DNA of 64,000 bases from Stenocarpella maydis (GCA_002270565.1 NQMI01000003.1:551331-615330); one strand, 5' to 3'; positions 1 to 11,437 are shown, numbered from the stretch's first letter. Notes: generated from the sequence alone by a model not told the origin. Numbers and translations are program-made.

Positions 1-3000
1 AGGCTTTGGCCCAGTCCATCTTTGGACTGCGTTGGCGCAGACTCTGGATCTGTACCCATATACACGAAGTGGTCTCGGAGCAATGCGGCCTCCAACCTCA
101 AGTTGTAGACGACGTAGATCATGAACTCGGTGACGGTCTTCATCTTGGCGAGCACTTCTGTTGAGGCACCTCGGAGGGCGATGGTGCAGCCCAATTCTTT
201 CTTGCAGCCTGAGATAAATATGTACGTCTTCTTGCGGCCTGGAAAGCTATTGTTGACGTAGGTTTTGACCTCGAAACCGCCGGCCTGACCGACTTGGGTA
301 GGCAGGACCAACATGTCTAAGGTCTCGATGATGTCTGCCTTGGCACATCGCGACACGGCCTCGATGACCGCAAGCTTGACATTGTATGCGACTGCTATAC
401 CGGCCTCGGAAAGATATTGTAGGGCAACTCCCGAGACGGACTTGTGTGCGAGCAGTACATGAGGCCGAAGGTTGACGATGCGATTCACCACCATGCGCAG
501 GAATTCCTTTTCCTGCTCGATGACGGGCTGCAAGCTCATGAAATGCTGCTGCTGATGCCTCTGGTACTCGATAGGGAAGGACACGAGTACAATGCGAGGG
601 TTGAGAATCCGCCTGGGCATGCTTTTCAGGGCAAGATTCTTGGTGAATATCACCCCAGAGACATAGCTGGTATCACCAGGCTTCCCCCCTGGTATTTTTT
701 TCAGCTTGACGTAGTGCCTGATATCCATCAGGTCGCCAACTCGAGTGTCGGGGTCTACATCATTCGAGCATCGAATAAGGATTGGTATCAGTGCCTTTTC
801 CCAAGAAAGGGGATTCTGAATGCCATTGTCTTGAAGAAGCTGCCCGAAAAGCCTCTGTACATGCTGCAAGCTGGCGGCGGGTAGTTCGTCGTCCTGTGTT
901 GACTTCTTCCGGATGGTGTTGCTTCTCATGAGTGACGTTGGCTCGATGGGTGTGGTCGGGTCAAATATGCCAAGCGATTCGGTGGAAGCCCATGGGCCTT
1001 TGAATATGCCAGACCTGGGCCGTGGTGATCGAAGATGGTGACCGGTGTTACTTGTAGTGCTCATATTCCTCCGCCGCCCTGGCCTCCCATGATTCATCAT
1101 ACTGGCGCCGGCAGCCCCGTCATCTGGTGGTCCGCGACTGGTGAAGCTCAGGCCGCTGATGCTCTTCTCACCTCGTGTCTTGTGCCTGCGGCCTGCGCTC
1201 AGAAACGGGCCAAAGTTTGACTTGTCAGGGTCCAGGCTGGATGGGGTTATATCGCTGCTATTCATCGTGGCAAATATGCTCATCTGCTGCTCGTCACCGC
1301 TCGACTCGTCAGACATGTACGGGGCAAGCTCAGGGTCAATGATATTGTCATCATGGAATGCCGGCAGCTTTGGCTTCCTTTGCAATTCTTCGTTGGCCGA
1401 CTTGCGGAAAGGCGCAGAGTCGTCTTGCACCGGGGAGCCCTTCAGGCGATTTAAAAGATTGTGTTTCGAATGATGCCTCTTGTGCCCAGAAGATTGCGGC
1501 CTGCTCGCGGTCAAGGACCTCAGAGACCGCGAGGAGCTCGGCCGACTTAGCTGTGGCGCAGCGTCGATTTCGAGAATTGCGGAGCGCCTGTTTGCAGAAT
1601 CACCTCCGGTTCTCCTCATGGCTGGGATGGCCATCATCGGAGCTGTCGCCATCCTGTTGTCGTCGTGGTCCTCTGTCCTCTCTGAAATACTCATACTGTC
1701 ATCCATGTTGGCTTTTGCGAATGGTGCAGGCTTCAAAGGATTTGACCGGAAGATGGCAGGCAGCAGGTTGGTGTCGTTGTCCGAGTCTGATCCGCTGTCA
1801 TATCTGCTGTTTATAACATCCAGGCATGTCTTGCAGACTCGCAAGTTGCCTGCAACACCGAATCTCTGGCCAGGAATAGTGGAGGTACACTTGGAGTCGA
1901 AAATGCACCCGCAGGTCCGGCAGTGATGTTTTCGCCGAAAAGCCGAGAACGGCGCGCCGCACTGAAAACATTCTTTGGTTGTCTCGTCTGCCATCCAGAA
2001 TTCCTTGCTGAGGACTTGCTTCCTCATCATGTCCAGCCGATTGCTGACACCACCGGGGGGGCCCTCAATAGCGGTCGTGCCTGGGATCTTGATGCCGCCA
2101 CCATGGGACTGCTCAGGCCTTTCGTTGTGCCCAAAAGATTCGTGGTAAACAGACCCATGCGCCGCCATGTTGATTTGGCTTGGTTCAGCAGTCCCTTCTA
2201 TCGAGGATGACCGGGAATGGACCTCGGCCGATGTCCTCCTGGGTCGGCTGATGCGGTCTATCACGGCTGGCTTCTTGACACTGTCTCTCTGCTGACGTGG
2301 ACGAGGTATCTCAAGCCCACTAGCGGTTGAGTTCGACTTGACGTGGCTCAAGGAAGTATCATCTGAGGCAGCATCGTGACTGAAAGAGCCGTCCTTCCGC
2401 GGGCCCTTAGGGCTGGTGATCAAGTCTCCATGAAGGAGGTTCCTGGCATCTGATGGATCGTAGATGCTCGAGGCCCCAGATGCACTTGTGGTCTTCAGCT
2501 CTGGCAACTGGTTGGTATTCCGCCGGCCGGCTTCCTCGACACGGCTGGTGACCCCACGCGGCGCATCATTCTCCTTGAAGGCGCTGACGGTTATCGGTGC
2601 CACAGCGGTCGCCGCAACTGCGGGAGCTGCGCCCTTCACTATCTTTGGGAAACTGGGCCCACTCTTTGCTGTGCTGACTGTTGCGACGGAAGATGCCTTG
2701 GATGACTGCGGGGCTTGAGACACGCCTTCTGCTGGGGTCGGCGCGTGTGAGTGCGTGACACTGGGTGGGTAGTCTGAGAATTGGCTCGTATTACCCTCGA
2801 CGCTGTTTAAGGACGCAAGTGATGCCTTTCCTTTTCTGGACAGCCCTTCGTTGCGCTCCGTAACATCTAGCTCTTGCAGGGCAGCCTTGCCGCCCACACC
2901 CACGGCTTCCTTGAAGCGACTGTAGAGCCCGCTGATTCCTTGATGCACGATGTCTCCAGGAGAACCTTTGCCTTCTGTGGGTACGGAGGCAGGCGGAGAG

Positions 3001-3200
3001 GCGAAGTCGTTGAAAGTTGTTAATACATCGGACTGGCTCGCAGAGGTGTGTATCTTGTCCAGGGCCTGGGCCATCTGTTCCTTGTCTACATGGGATGTAG
3101 AAGAGGTGGAATTCAGAGAGCCGCGACGAGATTTGAGATCGCTCAACGTAGAAGCGGTCGCGGGGGACAGGGGCGTCCTCGGGGGGTTTGTGGAGTCCAT
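1..3200 (-). CDS. FAB1: 1-phosphatidylinositol-3-phosphate 5-kinase (Fab1/PIKfyve), N-terminal part
   Basis: Open minus-strand frame from an ATG at 3200 to the left edge (about 1066 residues), with no stop or intron needed. Residues 1-390 are Ser/Pro/Thr-rich and look disordered. A FYVE zinc finger lies near 400-465: paired cysteines (C411, C414) and the phosphoinositide-binding RRKHHCRTCG motif at 422-431. A second conserved block near 770 to the edge, including SFPIEYQRH and PTQVGQAGGFEV, matches the GroEL/CCT-like domain of Fab1. The lipid-kinase domain must lie beyond the window. In known members the enzyme makes PI(3,5)P2 on endosome and vacuole membranes, with FYVE binding PI3P. Fungal Fab1 proteins are about 2300-2500 aa, so the gene is cut by the window edge, not truncated. 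The FYVE plus CCT order makes the identity nearly certain; the start could be slightly different. Confidence 0.93.
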   Translation of the reverse strand, partial: MDSTNPPRTPLSPATASTLSDLKSRRGSLNSTSSTSHVDKEQMAQALDKIHTSASQSDVLTTFNDFASPPASVPTEGKGSPGDIVHQGISGLYSRFKEAVGVGGKAALQELDVTERNEGLSRKGKASLASLNSVEGNTSQFSDYPPSVTHSHAPTPAEGVSQAPQSSKASSVATVSTAKSGPSFPKIVKGAAPAVAATAVAPITVSAFKENDAPRGVTSRVEEAGRRNTNQLPELKTTSASGASSIYDPSDARNLLHGDLITSPKGPRKDGSFSHDAASDDTSLSHVKSNSTASGLEIPRPRQQRDSVKKPAVIDRISRPRRTSAEVHSRSSSIEGTAEPSQINMAAHGSVYHESFGHNERPEQSHGGGIKIPGTTAIEGPPGGVSNRLDMMRKQVLSKEFWMADETTKECFQCGAPFSAFRRKHHCRTCGCIFDSKCTSTIPGQRFGVAGNLRVCKTCLDVINSRYDSGSDSDNDTNLLPAIFRSNPLKPAPFAKANMDDSMSISERTEDHDDNRMATAPMMAIPAMRRTGGDSANRRSAILEIDAAPQLSRPSSSRSLRSLTASRPQSSGHKRHHSKHNLLNRLKGSPVQDDSAPFRKSANEELQRKPKLPAFHDDNIIDPELAPYMSDESSGDEQQMSIFATMNSSDITPSSLDPDKSNFGPFLSAGRRHKTRGEKSISGLSFTSRGPPDDGAAGASMMNHGRPGRRRNMSTTSNTGHHLRSPRPRSGIFKGPWASTESLGIFDPTTPIEPTSLMRSNTIRKKSTQDDELPAASLQHVQRLFGQLLQDNGIQNPLSWEKALIPILIRCSNDVDPDTRVGDLMDIRHYVKLKKIPGGKPGDTSYVSGVIFTKNLALKSMPRRILNPRIVLVSFPIEYQRHQQQHFMSLQPVIEQEKEFLRMVVNRIVNLRPHVLLAHKSVSGVALQYLSEAGIAVAYNVKLAVIEAVSRCAKADIIETLDMLVLPTQVGQAGGFEVKTYVNNSFPGRKKTYIFISGCKKELGCTIALRGASTEVLAKMKTVTEFMIYVVYNLRLEAALLRDHFVYMGTDPESAPTQSKDGLGQS

Positions 3201-4444
3201 GTCGCCTTTTGTTTCCCTGGCCGACCCAGGGGCCGTCGACCTCGCGCTCTCGAGGGCCGGTAATTGGCCCTGAATGTCGGGGGTGTGGGAGCCTCGCTAG
3301 GTGTCTTACGAGGGTCAAGACAACCGAACGACGTGGGGGGACGGCGAACAGGTATTCATGGCTCAGGAGTCAGAGGGGAGTAGGCTTATGAGAAGCTTCT
3401 ACGTCAGTTCCAGAAGCTACATGCATGGTTAGGCAGGTAGGAGGGGCGGGAGGAGGGGACTCCCGGTTGGGAGTCATAATAGGCTTACATCAGACCAATC
3501 ACTGGGCAGGCGAGGGAACACTGCGTCTAAGACTGTGGTTGCGGCGGTTAGGCGATATGTTTATTTCGCGGACGAAGTAGAAAGGCTGTCTAACAGCGTC
3601 ATGACATTTCCGTAAGCAAGCACTGGCGCAGGAGCAGGACCTCCAAGGTGACAAATGAGATCAGTCGGTGTGTGAAGGAGGCGGGGGCTGGTGGCGACGG
3701 CTGGGACGCGGCCGACTTGAATTGGGCGAGAAAGACACAGGCGGTTGCATGTGTGCGTGTCCGCCCCGCCAAGGCTGCCTCGTGAGGAGAGATGGAGGAG
3801 GGCACGTCGAGTCGAGGAAGCTGTCTTATGCCCAAGATAGGCAGTGGGAGGAAGTGAGGGCGGGACGGCAGCGTAAGCCCACCGCTGACTTTGTCGCCGT
3901 CCGGGGGTGCAACTTGTAACGCGGGGCAAGGATCGGCATGAGGCTGCTGCGTCATGGGAAAGCGGCCGGCATACAACGCCGTACAATTACTGGACCTTCG
4001 ACCTGCTGGGTACCATGTACAATGCACAATGCCTGAATGGGGGGGTGGGCCTCGAGTACCCACGCCGTTCTAGAATACCTGAATACCAGCTGCAGTACCT
4101 ACACTAGGTAAGTAGTGCATACCAGTTGAGCTGCCCAGCCCGCTAGCTCGGGTACCCAGTGCTTGGTAGTCTACGGCGTACCAACCTCGTAAGGCCAAGA
4201 AGCACATGACAACGAGAGTAGGACCCGCTGTGCTGTCGAGCTGCAGGGGTGGGCGCATCACGGCCGCCCAGACGCGCCTCACTTTACACTACAACACTAT
4301 TGAGTCGCGTCTGGTTTGTCATCCACCCTTGTCATTGTCCACCCGATGGTTCGCCCTTTAACTCGAGCATGCCGGAAGTCATTGCTGATGCTGACAGCGG
4401 CGCTCCAGCCATTCGATTGGGTCTCCCATGACGACTGAACAGCA
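3201..4444. other. intergenic, divergent promoter region of FAB1 and the 876-aa gene
   Basis: No supportable gene. Short open frames here lack family resemblance and ATG context. A cluster of TACCT/AGGTA words (about 4058-4190) resembles clusters in other intergenic regions of the window. Confidence 0.6.
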
Positions 4445-7075
4445 ATGTCCACCGCCTTCTCTGAGGACTTCGTCCAGGCAGATCGCCTGATCAGACGCCG
4501 CTATGTCCAGATCCCAGGGAAGCAAAAGGACTTGCTGGAGAGGCCTGACGCCTGGTCCGAGAACCTCAGCCATGGGACCCGCGGCATGATCAATGTCCCC
4601 CCAGAGGTCCTTCAGGATATCAAGGACTTCCATCTGCGCAGGCACTCAAAGCCCGCACAGGAACCTAACATCTCCCGGCTTGCCTCTCCAGCTGCGCCAG
4701 GCCCACCGCCCAGGTCAGCCAGGACGAAGCAACCGCTTTCAAGTCCCAGACTCGGCCGGGACGAACAAGATGGAGACGATGAAGCCACCGTGCTGTCCTG
4801 GTCTCCATCTCCGTCCCGCCCCCCGCCCAGTCGTCACCTAGTACAAGCTATCGAACAGCCAGAGCTGGTGTCCTCTCCCACGAGCCAACCACCCTCCCAG
4901 TCAACTTCCCTGAAGAGGAAAACACCACCTCCGCCCTCGGCCGTCTGCCCCCCGAGCAGCGGCTCGAAGAGCGATGCATTGCCGTATGAGCCTCCCGCCA
5001 TACTGGGCCCGGAATCACTTCCACTGGTCAATAGAGGTGCAAATCGGGTCACAGCAACACACTCGACCCTGCCAGTACCCACACCTCCATCTGCCCAGGC
5101 TGAAGTCGCCCCAATCTATCTCAGCAAGCCTGCGAGCAAGCGGAGACATATGGAAGAAATGGAACTTTCTGACAGAGAGGACGAGACCACGGAGCAAACA
5201 AGGCCGCCTTCCGAGTCGACTTTGAAGCCACGATCCGCGGCGCCTCACAATGGTCGCAGTTTCTCAAGTGCCAGTATCTCAACGCCGTCATTCCCTTCGC
5301 AGACTGCAGTAGAGAGACTCCAGCATTGTGTTCTTCTGCAAACAGCATCCGCAACAGATTCCAACGAGCGGAGCTCGTACAGGCTTACACCCACGTACGA
5401 AGGTCGGCCTCGTGGCACTCCGTCCCAGCAGAAAGACATCCTTCGACATAGCGCATCCGGATCCTCCATGGCCCCGGCCCCGGCCCAGCCCCGGGTGTAT
5501 TCAACTCATCCAGCTCTTGTCAAAGAATCACAGTCTCACGTCGGCAATAACATCGGTCATCGCACGCCGTACGAGGAGTTCAAGGCGGCATATCCGGACT
5601 ATGAAGAAAGCACTAGAGCCTTCATCAGGGCGTGTCTAGCTGTTGAAAAGCTGGAGTGTGAACGGGCACTCCCAGAGTTCCTTTATGATGATTTCGTTCG
5701 AGTGCATTCAACGGTGTACATGGACTATTATGAACAGGCACAGGACAGAGAATACAGCGAGGTCCTCAAGGCCACACATTGGTACAATGAGAATGTCAAG
5801 GACATGGTCTACGCCAAAAAGATCATACGGAGAGACAACCTGCGTGCAATTCTGAAGGCACATTCGACTGCAGTGCAGCAGATCAGAGAATCCATTCGAG
5901 CGCCCATCGAGGCGAGCCCTCGAAATGAGGATGCCAATTCAAGCGACAAGAGTGACGAAGATATTGGAGATGATATCAGGCAGGCTCACGGAGAGGAACG
6001 AGCAACAAAGGAGTCTGAACCACAGGATACCTCTGGGGCAAGGCTGTCACCAGCACTCCACATTGCATCTCCTGGGCCGGTAGCAACCGTGGGACCCTCT
6101 ACGTTTGAAACTGATGATCTGGAGGAGGCAGACGAACCACCTGGGTCAGTGCCTGCTTCCCCGACGAGGCATCAGACCGGAAGATTGGGAGATCGTTTGG
6201 ATGAATCGCCCCAGAAAGGCAAAACTGCACCTGTGCACACCCATAAGCCGAGGGCTTCTCCCGAGCTCAACTTCCAGGTACCGGGGATAGTTCTGGACGA
6301 AGAGGCCGCTGTGCAAGAGATCTCCCAAGCGGTTGAGAGGCCGACCCTTGGCAGGAAGTCGCCAAATCCCAGCCAGAGTCTACCCAAGACACCCACGCCA
6401 GCTGCTTTTACCCCTAAGACTCGAAGTGGCAAGAGGAAGCTTCTGGCACCACTCTCGTCATCACCACCCTCAAGCGCTAAGCGGGCAGCCAACGACAAAA
6501 CTATGTCTTCCCCACCCCAACAGACTGCCAGGCAGAGCTCGCCAGGGTTTAGGTCGCAACCCAAGTCTTCTGATGACGAGTCGGACTCATTTGATCCGCC
6601 CGTTGCGACAGCGGCAATGCCACGGTGGGGACCAGCCGAGAGGGATGGACCAGCGTTCCTGACCCAGGCACAATCAGTATACGAAATACCAGGCACACCC
6701 AACCGGCTGCCCGAAGAGTCCATGCCGCCGCCAGCACCGCCGTCTGAGGCGAGAGCCCCCACAGGCCACAAGTCTCACAGTGTCCCAGGGCCGGCGGCAT
6801 CGGTTGCAACGACAGCCACAGCTCTGAACCCGCATGCAGCGACCCAGAAGCAAGCCATTGCCCGCGGCGAGGGACTTGGGTCCCGGTCACCCACTGGCTC
6901 CAGCATAGGAGCCAGAAAGGGTCCAGCGTCATCGGCCAGGCCCGGCGCCAGTGTGCCTTTGTTCAAGAGGCGGGAGGGCGAGACAAAGGAGGAACGGAGC
7001 AAGAGGTTCAAAGAACACATCAGGAAGAGGATGTCGGGGAAGACGCCTGGTTCGACGCCAGCAAGCACAAGGTGA
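4445..7075 (+). CDS. unrecognised 876-aa disordered protein with one conserved-looking core
   Basis: Single-exon frame with ATG at 4445. I do not recognise the family. Residues 1-70 look folded (acidic/aromatic start, then charged helices). Residues 75-370 and 490-850 are Pro/Ser/Thr-rich and low in hydrophobics. Between them, residues about 374-482 form a charged, aromatic-rich, helix-prone block starting TPYEEFKAAYPDYEES and including LPEFLYDDFVRV and KATHWYNENVKD. The C-terminal 35 residues are strongly basic (KRREGETKEERSKRFKEHIRK), as in nucleic-acid-binding or nuclear proteins. There is no TM segment or signal peptide. The order (small N-terminal element, disordered linker, helical core, basic tail) suggests a nuclear scaffold, possibly chromatin- or telomere-related, but that is only inference. 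It runs divergently from FAB1. Confidence 0.8.
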   Translation: MSTAFSEDFVQADRLIRRRYVQIPGKQKDLLERPDAWSENLSHGTRGMINVPPEVLQDIKDFHLRRHSKPAQEPNISRLASPAAPGPPPRSARTKQPLSSPRLGRDEQDGDDEATVLSWSPSPSRPPPSRHLVQAIEQPELVSSPTSQPPSQSTSLKRKTPPPPSAVCPPSSGSKSDALPYEPPAILGPESLPLVNRGANRVTATHSTLPVPTPPSAQAEVAPIYLSKPASKRRHMEEMELSDREDETTEQTRPPSESTLKPRSAAPHNGRSFSSASISTPSFPSQTAVERLQHCVLLQTASATDSNERSSYRLTPTYEGRPRGTPSQQKDILRHSASGSSMAPAPAQPRVYSTHPALVKESQSHVGNNIGHRTPYEEFKAAYPDYEESTRAFIRACLAVEKLECERALPEFLYDDFVRVHSTVYMDYYEQAQDREYSEVLKATHWYNENVKDMVYAKKIIRRDNLRAILKAHSTAVQQIRESIRAPIEASPRNEDANSSDKSDEDIGDDIRQAHGEERATKESEPQDTSGARLSPALHIASPGPVATVGPSTFETDDLEEADEPPGSVPASPTRHQTGRLGDRLDESPQKGKTAPVHTHKPRASPELNFQVPGIVLDEEAAVQEISQAVERPTLGRKSPNPSQSLPKTPTPAAFTPKTRSGKRKLLAPLSSSPPSSAKRAANDKTMSSPPQQTARQSSPGFRSQPKSSDDESDSFDPPVATAAMPRWGPAERDGPAFLTQAQSVYEIPGTPNRLPEESMPPPAPPSEARAPTGHKSHSVPGPAASVATTATALNPHAATQKQAIARGEGLGSRSPTGSSIGARKGPASSARPGASVPLFKRREGETKEERSKRFKEHIRKRMSGKTPGSTPASTR

Positions 7076-7896
7076 TGGGCTAGGATGCATGCTCACAGGT
7101 TGGCGTGAGATTGTGTGCTAGAGAGTGAGACAGCCAGATCCCGAAGGAAACTGGCGAACCTTTTCTCCATGCGTAGGCAGGCTATGCAGGACCTGTGGCT
7201 AAGCAAGCCCGTGATGATCTCAGTATAGAAGCTGATTCAGTCGGTGCGCAAGATCGGTCATGACACGGCCAGCAAAAGCCCAACTGTTGAGGACGTCTTT
7301 TAGTTTTGGGTGCCGAGGATCTTCCTTCGGGTGGCCCCGGCGCAGTCGGCACCTGATGCCGAACCTCATCTGATGGCCGACATGGCCTCGGTGTATTATG
7401 AAGCGCTGTCAAGTCTGCTTCAACACTCCCAAATCCGCCAGGTCGGGAACCGAGTGCAACCCCGGAGGCTGTACGTAGTGTTGCAGCGGCTCCTGCAGGC
7501 GGTAGGCAGGCCCCGGTTGCCGATAGCAAGTTGCTTGTAGGCTGCGTGACGCTGCAAGCTCGAGCACGCCAAACCCTGAGCATACCCTTGTCATCGGAGT
7601 TCCCTCGCCAGCAAAGGAAACGGAGCCTGCGTACCTGCGGCCAGTCGTGTGCGCAGCAGGTGAATTGTCTGATATATCCCCGGTCTTGTCTCACGTTTTG
7701 ATGTCCGACTGCTTCCCTCCCCTTCATGATGAGAATTGGCCCTTCACAGAGGCTGTCCGCGACCATAAAGAGGCTACACAGCAACAGCAGCATCTCGCCA
7801 TCACCACTCAAAAGAGCACCTCGCCTGTGCCACGGGTTTCCCCAAGACCGCCCGCAACGCGCCTCTCTGCATAGACCCGGCTTTGCTTTTCCGAGG
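7076..7896. other. intergenic region
   Basis: Lies between two plus-strand genes. I see no gene with a credible start or composition. It should hold the terminator of the upstream gene and the promoter of the acyl-CoA ligase gene. Confidence 0.5.
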
Positions 7897-9833
7897 ATGG
7901 CATCGACGCTGCCTCGGCTGCCCGTCTTCGAGGCCATCTCGGCCCACGACCCGGACTCAACCGTGGTCGTGCACTCGGCTTCTCAGAGGACCTTCAGGTA
8001 CGGCGAGCTGCTTGGCGATGTGGCCCGGCTGCGCAACCGGCTGCTCGAGGCCGCGGGCAGGGATGATATCAACGGCGAGCGCATCGCCTTCCTCGTGGAG
8101 AACAGCTACGACTATGTAGGTAAGCTTGACGAGAAGCCCGGGGGCCGGGCAGTCCACCCCCTGCTCATTGGCCTGGTCAAACTTTTGCTGAACATGGCCC
8201 GGTAGTCACATGGCTGGCCGTCCTGGCAGCAAGGGCGATAGCCGTGCCCTTGTCACCGGCTTTCCCAGCACCGGAATTGCAATACATCCTGGGGCATAGC
8301 GAAGCCCTGCTACTTCTCTCGTCGGCCAGGTTCTCAACAAAAGCGGACGAGGCCCTCGGCCTGCCACTGGTGTCGCCACCGAAGCACGTGGTGATTGCCA
8401 AGCACCCGGGCGCCTCGTCTCATGAGTCGGTATCCCTGCAGGGCGACGACCCAGGCGAGGCCGGCATGATGCTCTACACATCCGGCACGACCAACCGGCC
8501 AAAGGGTGTGCTCATCCCCCAGTCGGTCATGACGGCCCAGGCGCGTTCACTACTCAAGGCCTGGGAGTATTCGCCCGCCGACAGGCTGCTGCACGTGCTG
8601 CCGCTGCACCACATCCACGGCACCATCAACGCGATTCTCACGCCGCTGTTCGCGGGGAGCAGCATCGAGTTCCTCTTCCCGTTCAACGCGGACGCCGTGT
8701 GGAAGCGCTTCGCCGCGCCGTTCCTGCATAAGCATGAGCAACAGGCTGAGGCCAACGGCCACGCCACCACGAACGGTGTCAATGGCACTACGAATGGCGT
8801 CAACGGCCATGCTAACAGTAGTGCTACAACTACCGCCACCACCAACGGCGACAGCGCTCACGGAGGCCTGCCCCGTGAGAAGATCACATTCTTCACCGTC
8901 GTACCGACAGTCTACTCCCGCCTGCTCGCCACGCACAAGGCGCTCCCCCCCCAGATGCAGGCAGCGACCCGCGAGGCCATCTCCCCGGCCAACCTGCGCC
9001 TGTGCATCTCCGGGTCGGCGGCGCTGCCCACCCCCGTCAAGCGCGCCTGGAAGGACCTGTCGCACGGCAACGTGCTTCTGGAGCGGTTCGGCATGACCGA
9101 GGTGGGGATGGCGCTGTCGTGCGGGCTGGACTTTGCGGACCGCGTGGACGGGTCCGTGGGGTGGCCGCTGCCGTCGGTGGAGGCGCGCCTGGTGGACGTC
9201 GACTCGGGCGAGGTGATCGCGCACGGCGCCGAGACGGACGCCAAGGGCCGCGAGCGCGCGGGGGAGATCCAGCTGCGCGGGCCGACCGTGTTCAGGGAGT
9301 ACTGGCGCAACCCGGAGGCCACGGCGGCCGAGTTCGTGCCTGGCGACGGCGCGGACGGCGCCGGCGGCAAGTGGTTCAAGACGGGCGACGTGGCGGTGCG
9401 GCGGCCGGTCCCCTCGGCGGGCCGGGCGGCGAGCCAGGACTGGACGGGCTCGTCGGACATGTATTTTATCCTGGGGCGCAAGTCGGCCGACATCATCAAG
9501 TCGGGCGGCGAGAAGGTGTCTGCGCTCGAGGTGGAGCGCGAGCTGCTATCGCTGCCCGAGGTGGCCGAGGCCGCCGTGCTGGCCGTGCCCTCGGGCAAGT
9601 GGGGCCAGAAGGTCGGCGCCGTCGTCATCCTCGACCGGGAGGCCGGGCCCGAGGGCGGCCGCTGGACACCCATGGACATGCGCCGCGCCCTCAAGGGCCG
9701 CCTGGCCAACTACAAGATCCCCCAGGTCCTGCGCGTCGTCGACCACATCCCGCGCAACGCCATGGGCAAGATCAACAAGAAGCAGCTCGTCAAGGCCGTC
9801 TTCGAGGACGATTTCAGCGGGGACGAGCTGTAG
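7897..9833 (+). CDS. Malonyl-CoA synthetase-like acyl-CoA ligase (ACSF3 type)
   Basis: Two exons, 7897-8119 and 8206-9833, give 616 aa; the 86-bp intron has a GTAAGC donor and ends GGTAG. The joined frame reads ENSYDYVVTWLAVLAARA, as expected for the N-terminal AMP-ligase fold. Residues near 165 carry the ATP-binding loop YTSGTTNRPKG, near 366 the ERFGMTE motif, followed by the adenylate-binding GDVA and hinge region, and the C-terminal catalytic lysine motif NAMGKINKKQL. The GMTEVGMALS context and compact C-terminal domain fit malonyl-CoA synthetases better than acetyl-CoA or long-chain ligases. Such enzymes activate malonate to malonyl-CoA, often in mitochondria. An Ala/Asn/Gly/Thr-rich insertion (about 255-300) looks like a disordered loop. 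No PTS1 is present. The exact acyl substrate is inference. Confidence 0.88.
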
Positions 9834-10544
9834 GACAGAGAAGGAGAAGAAGGCACAAGAAGAGGCCTTGGTCTGTTGCCGTGCCCTGACCTGGGTGGCG
9901 TGGAAGGGAACGGGACCCGGAAGGAGGAGAAAGAGGTCGCCACAGTCGAGGGCACTGTGAAGAACTCCCGTACTGCATACCTAACGCCGCGTTATAGAGA
10001 GGGTGTATCGAGGTTGGCATAGAGAAAAAGCACGCATAGAATTCATGCCTTCGAGGATGTCGTCGGTCCCATACATTTTGCACCGTGCCACTGTCATTTA
10101 CTTGCAGCTTGACCATCGCTGCCAGGGTTGCCCGAGTCTGGCCGCTAAGACCTGCACGAAGGAGAAGGTCACGGTGAGCCCCGTGTTGAGCATCGAATCT
10201 CAGCCATCACGTTGTAGGAATTCTGTTCCATTGGGGGTCTCTAAAACTAGCTAAATAACCAACGCCTTGTTTTGTCAAGGGCGATATGGGACCCATAAGT
10301 CGTCCTGTGTTCAACTAAAATGCATTGCTTTTCTTCTCAGCCCGGCTTTGGCCTTCCAAAAAAAAAATTATGCAGGGTATTCTCTGGGCAATGCCACGTT
10401 TCCTCATGGAAGCATCTCCAGCTTCGTAAAGGCCTATACCGTGCAGCAGGCAGGGCCTCAAGAGGCGCGCCCGCGGGTTGGCCCATGGACGAGTACGTCT
10501 GCCGTAGCAGCTGTGGCGACGTTTGTTGAGCATGACGGCGGGGA
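9834..10544. other. convergent intergenic region
   Basis: Holds the 3' ends of the acyl-CoA ligase gene and the eIF4E gene. Contains an A9 tract near 10359. I see no further gene. Confidence 0.5.
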
Positions 10545-11437
10545 TTAGACCGTGATCTTAGCTTTGGCCCGCGTGCTACCAGCATGTGCAGCCTCGGTGT
10601 GGCTCGAGAACTCGAGCTGTTCGTTGGGGGGGAGCTTCAGGACCTCCTTGACGCGACGGCCGATGGTCATGAGAACCTCCCTGCCCTTCTCGGGGGAGCG
10701 GCCCTTGCCACCAGCCACGTCGCCGTCGCCACGGTTGGGTATGCTCTTGCCGACGGTGCGGGTCCAGACACCGATACGGTAGAAAGCCTTGCGGACATTG
10801 ACGACAACGCCCATGACCTCACCATCCTCCTCGTCCTCGAGCGTGTTGCCGATTGCGGCAAGCATGACATGCAGCCACAGCTCGTCGATGTTGACATTGC
10901 GCTTCTCCTTGAACTGGTAGGACCACTTGCCGCCGTGCTTGTTCTGGGGATCCTCCCATTCTGGCCGCACGCCGGCCTGGAAGAGGTGGTAGTCGGACTT
11001 GAGGGCGAGGTCAGAGACGGGCGCGATGTTGTTCTGTGAGATGGAGTCAGCTCTGCCATGGGACGGTTGGGCCCGGGATGAGGAGGGGTCGGAGGGGAAG
11101 GCTCACATAGATGCCCCAGAACTCCTCGACCGAGTTGAAGGTGATGACCTGCTTCAGAAGGTCATTCCAGTTATCGCCCTGTTGCCGGCCCAGAATGTTA
11201 GCGGGGTGGGGACGCGGCGGTAGAGCCAATGACACGACGAACCTTGCCAGAAGGGGGCTTGGTGAACCAGAGGGTCCAGTCGTGTGCCAGAGGGTGCTTG
11301 ACATTGAAGTTATCCTTGTCGTCGAAGACGGTGACGGGCTTGCTGGAGGATGATGCGGCGGCATCGGTGGAGGCGGAGGGGTTATTGCCGCCCTCGGGAG
11401 AGACAGGGATGGTGGACAGATCGACTTGCTCAGCCAT
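10545..11437 (-). CDS. Translation initiation factor eIF4E (mRNA cap-binding)
   Basis: Three exons on the minus strand: 11437-11243, 11178-11107 and 11033-10545, giving 251 aa. Introns are 64 bp and 73 bp, with donors GTTCGT and GTGAGC and CAG acceptors. The frame shows the eIF4E signature: HPLAHDWTLWF near residue 50, VEEFWGIYNNI across the second junction, and WEDPQNKHGGKW, which carries a cap-stacking tryptophan region. The C-terminal SHTEAAHAGSTRAKAKI tail is also typical. eIF4E binds the m7G cap and recruits eIF4G to start translation. The N-terminal 40 residues are disordered. Start ATG at 11437. Convergent with the ligase gene. Confidence 0.96.

Noticed and set aside
9819..9833. C-terminal GDEL of the acyl-CoA ligase as an ER-retention signal
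   Set aside because: The protein has no signal peptide and the tail is preceded by an acidic stretch; resemblance to HDEL is probably chance.
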